A DNA stretch of 64,000 bases from Streptomyces sp. 35G-GA-8. Its GTDB lineage: Bacteria; Actinomycetota; Actinomycetes; Streptomycetales; Streptomycetaceae. The translations under genes were made by a program, and so were the position numbers. Below the pieces are notes generated by a model. The model saw nothing but the letters and a program-made list of their open reading frames with translations, was not told the origin of the DNA and did no database searches. Each line of letters opens with the position of its first letter. The stretch's first letter is position 1. Shown one piece after another: positions 1-8,313 of this stretch. The DNA lies in NCBI RefSeq assembly GCF_023534745.1, contig NZ_JAMHJQ010000006.1, positions 457,586-521,585 of the forward strand, read 5' to 3'.

Positions 1-519
1 CGCATCCTCGCGGACGAGATCGGCAAGGACGAGATCGGCCAGGAGCTGGTCCTCGACCGGCTGCTCGACCTGCTCCTCGTCAGCGTCCTGCGCACCTGGC
101 TCGCGATCCCCGAGTCCGGCGCGCCCGCCTGGTACCGCGCCCAGAGCGACCCGGTGGTCGGCCCCGCCCTGCGACTGCTGCACGAACAGCCGGGCAAGGC
201 GTGGACGGTGGCCTCGCTCGCGGACAACGTCGGCGTCTCCCGCGCGGGTCTGGCCCGGCACTTCACGACACTCGTCGGCGAGCCGCCGATGGCGTACCTC
301 ACGGAGTGGCGGCTCACCCTCGCGGCGGACCTGCTGCGCGAGCCGGACGCGACGGTGGCGACGGTGGCGCGGCGGGTGGGGTACAGCGGGGCGTTCGCGC
401 TGAGCGCGGCGTTCAAGCGGGTGCGGGGGCTGAGTCCGCAGGAGTTCCGGAAGGGCGGGCGGGGGGAGGCGGTGGAGCGTCAGGGGGCGGTGAGGCAGAC
501 GGTGGTCCTGGACCGTTAG
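1..519 (+). CDS. AraC-family transcriptional regulator, 5' truncated
   Basis: The reading frame is open from the first base of the window, so the N-terminus (probably an AraC-type cupin sensor domain) lies outside. The visible C-terminal ~110 residues contain both helix-turn-helix units of an AraC/XylS DNA-binding domain: the first around WTVASLADNVGVSRAGLARHF, the second around VATVARRVGYSGAFALSAAFKR, followed by the typical GLSPQEFR. An internal GTG at 154 is probably not the real start, because the upstream codons (LDRLLDLLLVSVLRTW) read as the usual linker helix of cupin-AraC proteins. It ends convergently with the phosphopantetheinyl transferase gene; no link to the cluster is visible. 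Confidence 0.85.
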   Translation, partial: RILADEIGKDEIGQELVLDRLLDLLLVSVLRTWLAIPESGAPAWYRAQSDPVVGPALRLLHEQPGKAWTVASLADNVGVSRAGLARHFTTLVGEPPMAYLTEWRLTLAADLLREPDATVATVARRVGYSGAFALSAAFKRVRGLSPQEFRKGGRGEAVERQGAVRQTVVLDR

Positions 520-531
520 GACCGGGCGCGT

Positions 532-547
532 CCCGCCGTCCGGCGGG
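532..547. terminator. Short GC hairpin after the AraC gene
   Basis: CCCGCCG-TC-CGGCGGG is a 7-bp inverted repeat 13 bases after the stop codon, in the 152-base convergent gap. It has no T run, and in this GC content a stem of this size is weak evidence. The rest of the gap (548-671) holds nothing recognisable apart from two copies of TGTCCGGAC near 604 and 683. Confidence 0.3.
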
Positions 548-671
548 GTTGCGGGTCGCGGTCTCGTCGTCGTCGGCCGGGGGCCGGGGTCTCCGGAGGT
601 ACATGTCCGGACGGCATGATTTACGGCGCGGTTCTGGCCTGTCGTTGGTTCGGGCGGTCGCGCGCCACAAA

Positions 672-1448
672 TCACGCTTTAGTGTCCGGACACGCACCTC
701 CTACGACCCCGACCCCCTCCCCCCGGTGGGCACACCCGGCCACGCACCCGCACCCCGCCGGAGGCGCACCGCACCCCGGCGACAACCCGCACCCGGAAAC
801 CGGCCCCTGCCGAAACGCATCCCCGACACCCACCATGGTCAGGACGAGATCCGCTCGCCGCAGCCACCGTCCCTCGAACCCCAAAGCCCTCGCCGGCCGC
901 AGCGTTGCCGTGAACGTGCCCGTCGGGGCGAGGCGGACCTCCGCATCCCTGAAGCCGAGCCACAGCCCCGTGGCCGGATACCACGCCTTGTAGACCGACT
1001 CCTTCGCGGAGAACAGCAGGCGGTCCCAGCACACCCCGGGCGCCTCCGCGCCCAGCCGTTCCAGCGCCGCGCGTTCCGTGGGGGAGGAGATCAGGCCCAG
1101 TACCCCGCGCGGCAGCGGCCCCGCCGGCTCCGCGTCGATGCCCAGCGCGGACACGTCGGTCGCTCTGGCCGCCACCGCCGCCCGGTAGCCGTCGCAGTGG
1201 GTGATGCTGCCGACCACCCCGTCCGGCCACTGCGGCGCCCCGCCCGCGCCGGGCAGGATGGGCGCGGGCGGCAGGCCCAGTTCGGCCAGGGCGCGGCGCG
1301 CGCAGGCGCGGGCCGTGGCGAACTGCGCGCGCCTGCGCTGCCGTCGGCCCGCCATCAGCGCCGCCTCCTCGGGGAACAGCGGCGCGGGCGCCAGATCGTC
1401 GAACGCTTCGGCCGATCTGACGCCCGGGGGCAGAATCTCCTCGATCAC
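672..1448 (-). CDS. 4'-phosphopantetheinyl transferase (EntD/Sfp superfamily)
   Basis: A 258-residue protein that would transfer the phosphopantetheine arm of CoA onto the Ser of carrier proteins. Family features in order: N-terminal IEEILPPGV, ATARACARRALAELG, SITHCDGY with the His of the CoA-binding region, the Mg-binding ALGIDAEP, and the hallmark FSAKESVYKAWYP (WxxKEAxxK type). The GTG start at 1448 was chosen because the conserved N-terminus begins there, 4 bases after the hydrolase stop. The last ~35 residues are Gly/Cys-rich and look unstructured. The window has two carrier proteins (7055-7315, 15462-15725) that could be its targets, and it is the last gene of the leftward arm. Confidence 0.92.
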   Translation of the reverse strand: MIEEILPPGVRSAEAFDDLAPAPLFPEEAALMAGRRQRRRAQFATARACARRALAELGLPPAPILPGAGGAPQWPDGVVGSITHCDGYRAAVAARATDVSALGIDAEPAGPLPRGVLGLISSPTERAALERLGAEAPGVCWDRLLFSAKESVYKAWYPATGLWLGFRDAEVRLAPTGTFTATLRPARALGFEGRWLRRADLVLTMVGVGDAFRQGPVSGCGLSPGCGAPPAGCGCVAGCAHRGEGVGVVGGACPDTKA

Positions 1449-1452
1449 GGTC

Positions 1453-2301
1453 TCAGCGAGGGCGGTCGATGAGGCCCGACACCGCGCGTACGATCTCCGC
1501 CGGCCGCTCCAGCGGCAGCATATGACCGGCGCCGGGAAGGCGTTCGAACCGCGCGTCGGGCAGCGCCTTGGCGAGCGCGTCGCCGAGCTCCGGCTTGACG
1601 ACCCGGTCGTGCTCGCCCGCGAGTACCACGGCGGGCACCTCGACGGTGGCCAGGGCCGCGCGCAGATCCATGCCGCGGGACGAGGCGAAGCAGTCGGCGC
1701 GTACCCGCGGGGAAGCCGCCGCGAACATCTGGCGGTTGACTTCGAGGGCGTACGGGTCGACCCCCTTGCCCATCGTCTGGGCCAGCAGCCGTCGGCCGAG
1801 GGCCGGCCGTCGCAGGGCACGGGAGAACAGCGCGCTGCCCATCATGCGCACCTCGCTGTCGGGGGTGTCCTGGTCATGCGCGGCGGTGCCCAGCAGGACG
1901 AGGCCGCGCAGCCGGCGCGCGGCGGCCGGGTCGGCGGTGACGTACGACAGGGCCGCGAAGCCGCCGCCGGAGTGTCCGACCAGGAGCGCTTCGCGCGCAC
2001 CGGTCTCGCCCAGCACCGCCGACAGGTCCGCGCCGAACCGGCGGATGGCGATCGGCTCCTTGCCCAGGCCCGACGCGCCGTGCCCGCGCTGGTCGTACAG
2101 CACCACCCGGTGGCCGGAGCGGATCAGCCGGTCGGCGACCGTACCCCAGACCCGGCGGCCCGCGGCCCAGCCGTGCGAGAGGACGACGGTCGTGCCGGTC
2201 GGTGCCCGCAGCGGGGCGAGGACGGTGACGGCGAGCGCGGCGCCGTCATCGGTACGTACCGTCGTCTCCTCGGTGCGGGAGAGCGACACCGTGGGGTTCA
2301 C
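1453..2301 (-). CDS. Alpha/beta hydrolase
   Basis: 282 residues with the alpha/beta hydrolase fold order: oxyanion region LSHGWAAGRRVW, DQRGHGAS, nucleophile elbow GHSGGG (GxSxG), acid region LAGEHDRVV and catalytic His in GAGHMLPLE. The GTG start at 2301 overlaps the preceding stop (GTGA), so the gene is translationally coupled to the START-like gene. The substrate cannot be read from sequence; in a carrier-protein cluster it could be a thioesterase-like or ester/lactone-cleaving tailoring enzyme. Confidence 0.85.
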   Translation of the reverse strand: MNPTVSLSRTEETTVRTDDGAALAVTVLAPLRAPTGTTVVLSHGWAAGRRVWGTVADRLIRSGHRVVLYDQRGHGASGLGKEPIAIRRFGADLSAVLGETGAREALLVGHSGGGFAALSYVTADPAAARRLRGLVLLGTAAHDQDTPDSEVRMMGSALFSRALRRPALGRRLLAQTMGKGVDPYALEVNRQMFAAASPRVRADCFASSRGMDLRAALATVEVPAVVLAGEHDRVVKPELGDALAKALPDARFERLPGAGHMLPLERPAEIVRAVSGLIDRPR

Positions 2302-2786
2302 CGCGTCCTCCCGGCCAGCGGTCGGGTCAGCAGCGCGTTGAGCGCGACGAAGGCCGCCAGCGTCGCCTTCGAGTGCTCGGCGCCGATGTCGGCGACCTTG
2401 GACAGGAGCTTCAGCTTGCCGTGCGGGCGCCCCTGGAAGTGCATGGTGACGCGAGTGCGGTGGCCGTCGTCCAGCGGCTCCAGGCGGAAGCCGGCCGGGC
2501 CGCGGAAGACTCCGTCGACATACTCGACGGTCAGCCGGCGGCCCGGCACGACGGCCACCGTACGGGCGGTGAAGCGGAGCTTGAGCCCGCCCTTGTCGAC
2601 GCCCTTGGTGTGGACCGTCACGCCGACCTCGCCGCCCACCACGTCGGGCGCGCCGGAGACGGTCGCGAAGGTGTTGGCGGGCACCCACCAGCGGGCGGCG
2701 CCGCGGAACTCGGCGATGAGCGCGTCCCAGACGACGTCCGCGGGGGCGTCGACCACCGCCTCGTCGATGATGTCGTAGCCGTTCAT
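2298..2786 (-). CDS. SRPBCC (START-like) family protein
   Basis: 162 residues with the helix-grip layout of the SRPBCC superfamily: N-terminal IIDEAVVDAPADVVWDAL, a central run of beta strands including GLKLRFTARTVAVVPG, and a C-terminal helix (KATLAAFVALNALLT). Members bind hydrophobic ligands; some are polyketide cyclases or dehydratases, others are of unknown function. It sits between the cytokinin-dehydrogenase-like oxidase gene (86-base gap) and the hydrolase (4-base overlap). A role in cyclising or binding the pathway intermediate is an inference from position only. Confidence 0.7.
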   Translation of the reverse strand: MNGYDIIDEAVVDAPADVVWDALIAEFRGAARWWVPANTFATVSGAPDVVGGEVGVTVHTKGVDKGGLKLRFTARTVAVVPGRRLTVEYVDGVFRGPAGFRLEPLDDGHRTRVTMHFQGRPHGKLKLLSKVADIGAEHSKATLAAFVALNALLTRPLAGRTR

Positions 2787-2872
2787 GCCAGTCTCCCTGT
2801 GTGGGGCGGCGGATGGGAAGGCCGGGAAGCGGGGCCCGGGGAAGGGCCCCGCTCCGGTGCGGCCGGGCCGGA

Positions 2873-4405
2873 TCAGGCGAAGAAGCCCTGACCGGGCGTG
2901 AGGATGCCGGCCGGGTCGTAACGCCGCTTGGCGTTGCAGAGGTCGGAGTAGCGGTTGCCGAAGTGCTTCTTCCAGTCCGCGGGGGTCATCCGCGGGATGG
3001 CACCGACCAGATAGCGCTTGGCGCCCAGCGCCACGGCCTTGTCGTACAGCCGCCGGTTCTGCTCCAGCATCCCCGCGATGTCCGGCTCACCGGGGTGCGG
3101 GAAGCGCAGCAGGTCGAAGAGGTAGCCCACCGAGTCGTTCGGCTGCACCGCCATCGGACGCTTGACCTTCGACGTGCGGTACGGGTACGTCAGCACGAAG
3201 CCGATGCCCAGGTCGTTCGCGGTCAGGTCGGCCTCGGCGATCTGGAGGAACTGCTTCACCTTGGAGGCCGGCAGGAACAGGCTCAGCCAGGGCTTGGGCT
3301 GGTCCCAGTAGTCCGCCTCCTTGTAGTACTCGACATAGGCGTCGAACCGGTAGACGTAGTCGAGGAACGCCATGTCGTCGATGACGGCCTCGGCGCGGAC
3401 GTCCCGCAGCCCCGCGATCAGCGGCTCCCGGGCGGGAGCGGTGCCGGTGTAGGTCGCACCCAGCTCCATCTTGTAACGCCAGCCCGAGTCGTCGGGCCTG
3501 CGCTGGAGCTCACCGGCCTGGACCTCGAACCGGCCCTCCGCCAGGACCTTCTCCGCGTCCGCGAGGTAGGTCGCCACGTCGTTGTAGACGAGGTTGAAGA
3601 CGACCACCCGTTCCTTGGGCGGGACGATCTTCACCGTGGCGCGGACGATGATGCCCACCTGGCCGCCGCCGGCCAGCGCGGCGTTGAACAGGTCGGGGCG
3701 GACCGAGGGGGAGGCGGTGAGAAGCTGCCCGGTGCCCGTGACGATGTCGATCGACTCGATGGTGTCGACCGCCAGGCCGTACTTGCCGACCGTGCCGCCG
3801 ATGCCGCCGACGCTGATCGTGCCGCCGATCGACAGATGCATGTAGTCGGGCATGGCCGGCGGCATCTTGCCCTTGGCCAGGGCCGCTTCGGTGAGCTGGT
3901 GCCAGGTGACACCCGCCTCGACCACCGCGGTGTTCGCGCCGACGCTGACGACCTTCGACAGACCGCGCGAGTCGATCGAGATACCGCCCGGGACCGCCGC
4001 CTGGCCGTAGTTGGAGTGCGACTCGAGATCGTCGCCGGTGCCGCTGCGTCCGTTCGCGGCGATCTTCAGGTTGTTGGCCCGCGCGAAGTTGACCATCTTG
4101 ACGATGTCGTTGACCGAGCCGGGCACCAGCACGGCCCACGGGGTGATGTCCGACACCAGATTGCCGAAGTCCTTGCTGAACTGCACGAGGTCGGCCGCCG
4201 AGGTCCTGAGCGTGCCGTCCAGCGCCGGTACGGGCGACACGCTGCCGCTGCCGCCGTGGCCGCGGCCCGCCTCGGCCGCGGTGGCCCATGTCTGCGTGGC
4301 GACGTTCCAGCCCACGACGGTCGCGGCGGTGGCGGCCATGCCGCCCAGGACTCTGCGCCGGGAAGGGGTGTTGGTGCTCATCTGGTCCGTTCTCCCGTTC
4401 GTCAT
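2873..4405 (-). CDS. Tat-exported FAD-linked oxidase, cytokinin-dehydrogenase-like
   Basis: 510 residues. A twin-arginine signal (SRRRVLGG, residues 15-22, then a hydrophobic stretch ending near AEAG) suggests export. A PCMH-type FAD-binding domain follows, with ESHSNYGQ (His130 aligning by eye with the FAD-linking His of the GHS motif), VPGGISID and ISVGGIGG. The C-terminal half has the cytokinin-dehydrogenase hallmark HFG...YDPAGILTPGQGFF. The start at 4405 overlaps the monooxygenase stop (ATGA); an internal ATG at 4381 also fits and would still keep the RR motif. The family oxidises amines and alcohols with oxygen. In this cluster it is likely a late oxidation, possibly outside the membrane. 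The substrate is unknown. Confidence 0.85.
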   Translation of the reverse strand: MTNGRTDQMSTNTPSRRRVLGGMAATAATVVGWNVATQTWATAAEAGRGHGGSGSVSPVPALDGTLRTSAADLVQFSKDFGNLVSDITPWAVLVPGSVNDIVKMVNFARANNLKIAANGRSGTGDDLESHSNYGQAAVPGGISIDSRGLSKVVSVGANTAVVEAGVTWHQLTEAALAKGKMPPAMPDYMHLSIGGTISVGGIGGTVGKYGLAVDTIESIDIVTGTGQLLTASPSVRPDLFNAALAGGGQVGIIVRATVKIVPPKERVVVFNLVYNDVATYLADAEKVLAEGRFEVQAGELQRRPDDSGWRYKMELGATYTGTAPAREPLIAGLRDVRAEAVIDDMAFLDYVYRFDAYVEYYKEADYWDQPKPWLSLFLPASKVKQFLQIAEADLTANDLGIGFVLTYPYRTSKVKRPMAVQPNDSVGYLFDLLRFPHPGEPDIAGMLEQNRRLYDKAVALGAKRYLVGAIPRMTPADWKKHFGNRYSDLCNAKRRYDPAGILTPGQGFFA

Positions 4406-5970
4406 GCGTGGTTGACGGCCGGTCGTCCGGCACCCACGGTGGTGGCGAGCTGGTACTCGCCCAGGTCGAAGTGCTTGGTGCCGTTGCGGAACCGCCAGGT
4501 GTACGTGGGCCAGATCGACGGGTTGCGCCCCGCGCTGTCCAGGTACCAGCTCTTGCAGCCGCCGGCGCTCCAGACCGCGCGCGCCTGGCGCCTGTCGAGC
4601 GTGGCGTTGTACGACCGCTGCGCCTCCGGCCGTACCTCGACGCTGGACAGCCCGCGCTTGTCCATCTGCTTGAGCGCGTCCATGACGTAGGCGATCTGGG
4701 ACTCGATCATCACGGTCTGCGAGGAGTGACCCAGCGTCGTGTTCGGGCCGAGCAGCATGAAGAGATTGGGGAACCCCGCGATGGTGGTGCCGCGGTGCGC
4801 GGACATCCCCTCGCTCCACGCCTCCCGGAGCTGGACCCCGTCCCGGCCCCAGATCCGCCGTGCGATCGGACGGTCCGTGGCGAGGAAGCCGGTGCCCATG
4901 ATGATGGTGTCCACCTCGCGCTCCCGGCCGTCCTTGGTGACGATGGACGTGGCCCGGACATGGTCGATGGAGTCGCTGACGATGTCGACGTTCGGCTGCT
5001 GGATCGCCGGGTACCAGGTGTTCGAGAACAGCAGCCGCTTGCAGGCCACGACATAGTCGGGGGTGAGCCGCTCCCGCAGCGCCGGGTCCTCGACGCTCTT
5101 CTTGAGATGGTCCGAGGCCATCTTCTGGACCTTCTCGGCGACCTTGGGCCGGGCGAAGGCGAAGGCCAGGACCTCCCGGCCCCACATGTTGAAGTTGCGC
5201 CGGAAGCCCTGGTAGCCGGGGAAGCCGCGCAGCATCTTCGTGTGGAAGGCGCTGTTCTCCTTGTCCTTCTTGGGGCCCACCCACGGAGGCGTGCGCTGGT
5301 AGAGGTCGAGGTGCCCGACCTCGGGCTGGATCTTCGGCACGAACTGGATGGCCGAGGCTCCCGTACCGATCACGGCGACGCGCCTGCCGGTCAGATCGTG
5401 ATCGTGGTCCCAGCGGGCCGAGTGGAAGACCTTCCCCTCGAAGTCACCGAGCCCCGGCAGCTCGGGGACGGCCGGCTCACTGAGATAGCCGGCGCCCGTG
5501 ACCAGGACCTGGGCGGTGTACTCGCCGCCCGAGGTCTCGATGTGCCAGCACCGGGTGTTCTCGTCCCAGCGGGCCGCGATCAGCTCGTGGTTGAAGCGGA
5601 TGTGCGGGCGCACCCCGAAGCGGTCGGCGCAGTCCCGCAGATACGCGTACACCTCGTCGCGCTTGGCGAAGGTGCTCTTCCACTCCGGGTTGCGGGCGAA
5701 GGAGAAGGAGTAGAGATGGGCCTGGACGTCACAGGCGCACCCGGGGTAGTCGTTGTCGCGCCAGGTGCCGCCCACCTCCTCGGCCCGTTCGAAGACCAGG
5801 AAGTCGTCGATGCCCTGCTGGAGCAGCCGGATGGCTGTTCCCAGGCCCGAGAAACCGGTGCCGATGACCGCGACCCGCAGATGACGGGTGGGTCCCCGGC
5901 CCGACGGGCGCTCCGGTTCCGAACCGTTGCTCACCCCGTCTTCGCGGGCGGGTTCGAGAATGCTCGTCAC
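4402..5970 (-). CDS. Flavin-containing (Baeyer-Villiger-type) monooxygenase
   Basis: 522 residues with two Rossmann motifs: GTGFSGLG for FAD near residue 37 and VIGTGASA for NADPH. Between them lies FEGKVFHSARW, which matches the Baeyer-Villiger fingerprint FxGxxxHxxxW. The C-terminal part has the ATG-type motif MGTGFLATD. The GTG start at 5970 was chosen because GAGGAGG lies 6 bases upstream and the gene begins 10 bases after the methyltransferase stop. The enzyme would insert oxygen into a ketone or oxidise a heteroatom; an alpha-aminoketone from the oxoamine synthase is a conceivable substrate, but this is inference. Confidence 0.88.
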   Translation of the reverse strand: MTSILEPAREDGVSNGSEPERPSGRGPTRHLRVAVIGTGFSGLGTAIRLLQQGIDDFLVFERAEEVGGTWRDNDYPGCACDVQAHLYSFSFARNPEWKSTFAKRDEVYAYLRDCADRFGVRPHIRFNHELIAARWDENTRCWHIETSGGEYTAQVLVTGAGYLSEPAVPELPGLGDFEGKVFHSARWDHDHDLTGRRVAVIGTGASAIQFVPKIQPEVGHLDLYQRTPPWVGPKKDKENSAFHTKMLRGFPGYQGFRRNFNMWGREVLAFAFARPKVAEKVQKMASDHLKKSVEDPALRERLTPDYVVACKRLLFSNTWYPAIQQPNVDIVSDSIDHVRATSIVTKDGREREVDTIIMGTGFLATDRPIARRIWGRDGVQLREAWSEGMSAHRGTTIAGFPNLFMLLGPNTTLGHSSQTVMIESQIAYVMDALKQMDKRGLSSVEVRPEAQRSYNATLDRRQARAVWSAGGCKSWYLDSAGRNPSIWPTYTWRFRNGTKHFDLGEYQLATTVGAGRPAVNHA

Positions 5971-5980
5971 GGCGGCCTCC

Positions 5981-6865
5981 TCAGCCCCTGCGCGCGATGG
6001 TGACGCGGAAGTTGTTGAAGAACTTGTCTTCGAGCGTGTACGCGAAGATGTCGAGGTAGCGCTCGAAGCGGGCCACGACCTCCTCGCCCTCCAGGGCGAC
6101 CGCCGTCGCACGGTCATCGGCCAGCCGCTTCAGCCAGGCGCGGCACGCCATCGCGAAGGACTCCCGCTCGTTGACGATCTCCACGACCTCGAACTGGCCC
6201 TCGGCGGCGGCGGTCAGCTCGTGCAGATGCGGGATGTGCATCCCCTCGAACTCGGAGCGCTGGAGGAACTTCAGATCGGCGAGCAGTTCCCGGTTCATGG
6301 GCTGGGCCTCGGCCGTCATCGTGTGCAGGACGAACTTCGCGCCCGGGTTCAGCGCCTTGTACACCTGGGAGAAGAAGAAGCGGTAGCGCTTGGTGCGCTC
6401 ACGCGGCGGCAGGTTGGAGGAGACGAAGTGCTCCAGCGCGTTGATGCAGAACGCCGCGTCGTACTTCTCGTCCGTCGCGTGGTCCGCCCAGCTCTCCACC
6501 CGCGTGGTGATCCGCGGGTTGTCCAGGCCGGCGATGAACGCCTCCTGGGTGCGGCTCAGCGTGAGACCGACCGCCTCCTCCACCCCGTGCACGGTGGTGA
6601 GCCGGTTGAGCATGGTGCCCCAGCCGCAGCCGATGTCCAGCACCCGGCGGGCGCCCTGCGCCCCGGCGAGCTCGGCGAACACATCGAGCTTGCGCTCCTG
6701 GGCCTCGTCCAGTGTCGCGACGAGATCCTCGTCCTGCTCCCAGTAGCCGCCGGAGTACATCATGGTCGGGCCCAGCAGGAGCCGGTAGAAATCGTTGCTG
6801 ACCTCGTAGTGGTGTCTGACCGCGTCGACCTCGGGGTCCACCGACCTGGGTGCGACCGTTGTCAT
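5981..6865 (-). CDS. SAM-dependent methyltransferase, cyclopropane-fatty-acid-synthase family
   Basis: 294 residues. The N-terminal VRHHYEVSNDFYRLLLGPTM is the helix segment typical of CFA/mycolate cyclopropane synthases, followed by motif I RVLDIGCGWGTML and the later NALEHFV. The protein is shorter than full CFA synthase (~380) and matches the small CmaS-like branch that includes C- and N-methyltransferases of secondary metabolism. It is the first gene of the leftward arm. Upstream on the same strand is a SARP-type direct repeat placed 8 bp from a -10-like TTATCT. It probably methylates the growing or finished product. Confidence 0.82.
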   Translation of the reverse strand: MTTVAPRSVDPEVDAVRHHYEVSNDFYRLLLGPTMMYSGGYWEQDEDLVATLDEAQERKLDVFAELAGAQGARRVLDIGCGWGTMLNRLTTVHGVEEAVGLTLSRTQEAFIAGLDNPRITTRVESWADHATDEKYDAAFCINALEHFVSSNLPPRERTKRYRFFFSQVYKALNPGAKFVLHTMTAEAQPMNRELLADLKFLQRSEFEGMHIPHLHELTAAAEGQFEVVEIVNERESFAMACRAWLKRLADDRATAVALEGEEVVARFERYLDIFAYTLEDKFFNNFRVTIARRG

Positions 6866-6927
6866 CCTCGACCTCTTTCCTGATCCTGTCGCTGCGCCGC
6901 TCGTACCGACCGTGTGATGCGGTCACG

Positions 6928-6959
6928 AGATAACCGCGTGGCTCGCAACAGATGTGCAA
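6928..6959 (-). promoter_or_regulatory. Candidate SARP box and -10 for the leftward arm
   Basis: Read on the minus strand: TTGCACA-TCTG-TTGCGAG (6959 to 6942), two 7-mers at 11-bp pitch, then 8 bp, then TTATCT (6933-6928) as a -10 element. Known SARP sites are heptamer direct repeats at 11-bp (one helical turn) pitch ending about 8 bp before the -10. It faces the methyltransferase gene and is back-to-back with a similar box on the plus strand. Confidence 0.6.
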
Positions 6960-6980
6960 GACGGCCATGCGTCAACGGTG

Positions 6981-7012
6981 TTGCGTCCCGATTGCGCGCG
7001 CCGCGCTTCCAT
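6981..7012 (+). promoter_or_regulatory. Candidate SARP box for the ACP-KASIII-FabG operon
   Basis: TTGCGTC-CCGA-TTGCGCG (6981-6998): two 7-mers at 11-bp pitch, then 8 bp, then TTCCAT (7007-7012) as a poor -10. The second heptamer is identical to both copies upstream of the oxoamine synthase (10361-10378). The ACP start codon follows 43 bases after the -10. Confidence 0.6.
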
Positions 7013-7054
7013 GCCTCTCGACACCGGATGCACCGCGAGAGAGGACCGAAGCTC

Positions 7055-7315
7055 ATGACGCTCCCCACCATCGAAGAACTGGCGAGCCAGCTGGAGGCCG
7101 TGTCGGGCGCGCAGGAGGTCAGCCCCGACGCACCGCTCCAGCACATCGCGGACGTCGACTCGCTGGACCTGATGGAGTGGCTGTACGGGTTCCAGAACCA
7201 GTACCCGCACATTCCCGCCGACGAGTCGCTGTTCGCGGATCTCGACGACACGACCACGCTGCGGCATGTGTACGAGCGGATCGTCGCGCTCGTCCCGCAG
7301 CCGGCGCAGGCGTAG
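7055..7315 (+). CDS. Acyl carrier protein
   Basis: An 86-residue carrier protein; the phosphopantetheine attachment site is the Ser of DVDSLDLMEW (D-S-L motif). The ATG at 7055 has GAGAGAGG 10 bases upstream and gives the usual ACP length; the frame is open further upstream but lacks family-like sequence. It is the first gene of the rightward operon and lies 11 bases before the KASIII gene, so it is the likely carrier of the starter/extender acyl chain. Confidence 0.9.
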   Translation: MTLPTIEELASQLEAVSGAQEVSPDAPLQHIADVDSLDLMEWLYGFQNQYPHIPADESLFADLDDTTTLRHVYERIVALVPQPAQA

Positions 7316-7326
7316 CGAGAGCGCCC

Positions 7327-8313
7327 GTGAACGGCTTCGACATCACCGGGTGGGGCATGGCCGTACCCGAGCGCAAGGTCACCAGCGTGGAGCTCGCGGA
7401 GCGGTTCGGTGTCGACGAGAACTGGATCGTCAGCCGCTGCGGCATCCGGGAGCGCCGCGCCGTGGGGCCGGGACAGACGACCGCCTCGCTGGCTGTCGAG
7501 GCCGGCCGGCGCGCGCTGGAGAAGGCGGGCCTGAGCGGTGGCGACATCGCCCATCTGATCGTCGCCACCGCCACGCCCGAGCAGCCCTCACCCGCCACGT
7601 CCGCTTTCGTCCATCACGATCTGGGCATCGCGGGCAGCGCGCACGACGTCAACTCGGAGTGCGCGGGCTTCGTCTACGGTCTGGTGTCGGCGATGGCGCT
7701 GATCGCCATCGATCCCCGGCCCATCCTGCTGATCGGCTCCGACACCCATACCCTGACGGCCAACCCCGCCGACCGTGATCTGTCGATCCTGGTCGGCGAC
7801 GGGGCCGGCGCGGTCGTGCTCCAGCCCGGCCCCGAGAACCGGGTGAAGGCATGGAACCTCGGCGCGGACGGCTCGTGCACCGGCAGTCTGAAGGTGCTGG
7901 CGGGCGGCAGCAGGATGCCGACCACCGAGGAGACGGTCCGCGAGGGGCTGCACTTCGCCAAGATCAACGGCAATGAGATCTATCTCAACGCCGTGCGCTA
8001 CACGGTCCGTACGGTCCGGGAGACGCTGGAGAGCGCCAAGGTCGACGCGGCCGACGTCGACCACATCATTCCGCACCAGGCCAATATCCGGATCATCAAC
8101 TCCATCCTCAGCCACACCGGTCTGCGGCCGGAGGCGCTGGTCACCAATCTGGAGCGGTACGGCAACACCGCCTCGGCGTCCATCCCGATCGCGCTCACCG
8201 AGGCGCTGGAGGACGGCCGGATCCGCCCCGGCGACCAGGTGCTGCTGGCCGGCTTCGGCGCGGGAATGACCTGGGGATCGATGCTCCTTGAGTGGGGCGG
8301 GGAGAGGAAATGA
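7327..8313 (+). CDS. 3-oxoacyl-ACP synthase III (FabH-like)
   Basis: 328 residues. The complete KASIII triad is visible: Cys112 in NSECAGF, His250 in IPHQANIRI and Asn280 in RYGNTASASIP. The N-terminal GWGMAVPERKVTS and the C-terminal AGFGAGMTWGS are typical. The GTG at 7327 is chosen because the conserved N-terminus starts there; only a weak GAGAG ribosome site precedes it. The enzyme would start acyl synthesis by condensing an acyl-CoA with malonyl-ACP. It is coupled to FabG by a 4-base overlap. Confidence 0.92.
   Translation: MNGFDITGWGMAVPERKVTSVELAERFGVDENWIVSRCGIRERRAVGPGQTTASLAVEAGRRALEKAGLSGGDIAHLIVATATPEQPSPATSAFVHHDLGIAGSAHDVNSECAGFVYGLVSAMALIAIDPRPILLIGSDTHTLTANPADRDLSILVGDGAGAVVLQPGPENRVKAWNLGADGSCTGSLKVLAGGSRMPTTEETVREGLHFAKINGNEIYLNAVRYTVRTVRETLESAKVDAADVDHIIPHQANIRIINSILSHTGLRPEALVTNLERYGNTASASIPIALTEALEDGRIRPGDQVLLAGFGAGMTWGSMLLEWGGERK

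Noticed and set aside
201-1472. Very long open frames on the strand opposite to or out of phase with recognised genes (for example 201-1472, 2801-4690, 4288-6003, 15266-17257)
   Set aside because: They are Arg/Ala/Gly/Pro-rich, match no family, and mirror real genes; high GC content keeps antisense frames free of stop codons.
672-1820. A longer phosphopantetheinyl transferase starting at 1820
   Set aside because: The first ~124 residues are the hydrolase gene read in the wrong frame; family similarity starts at the GTG at 1448.
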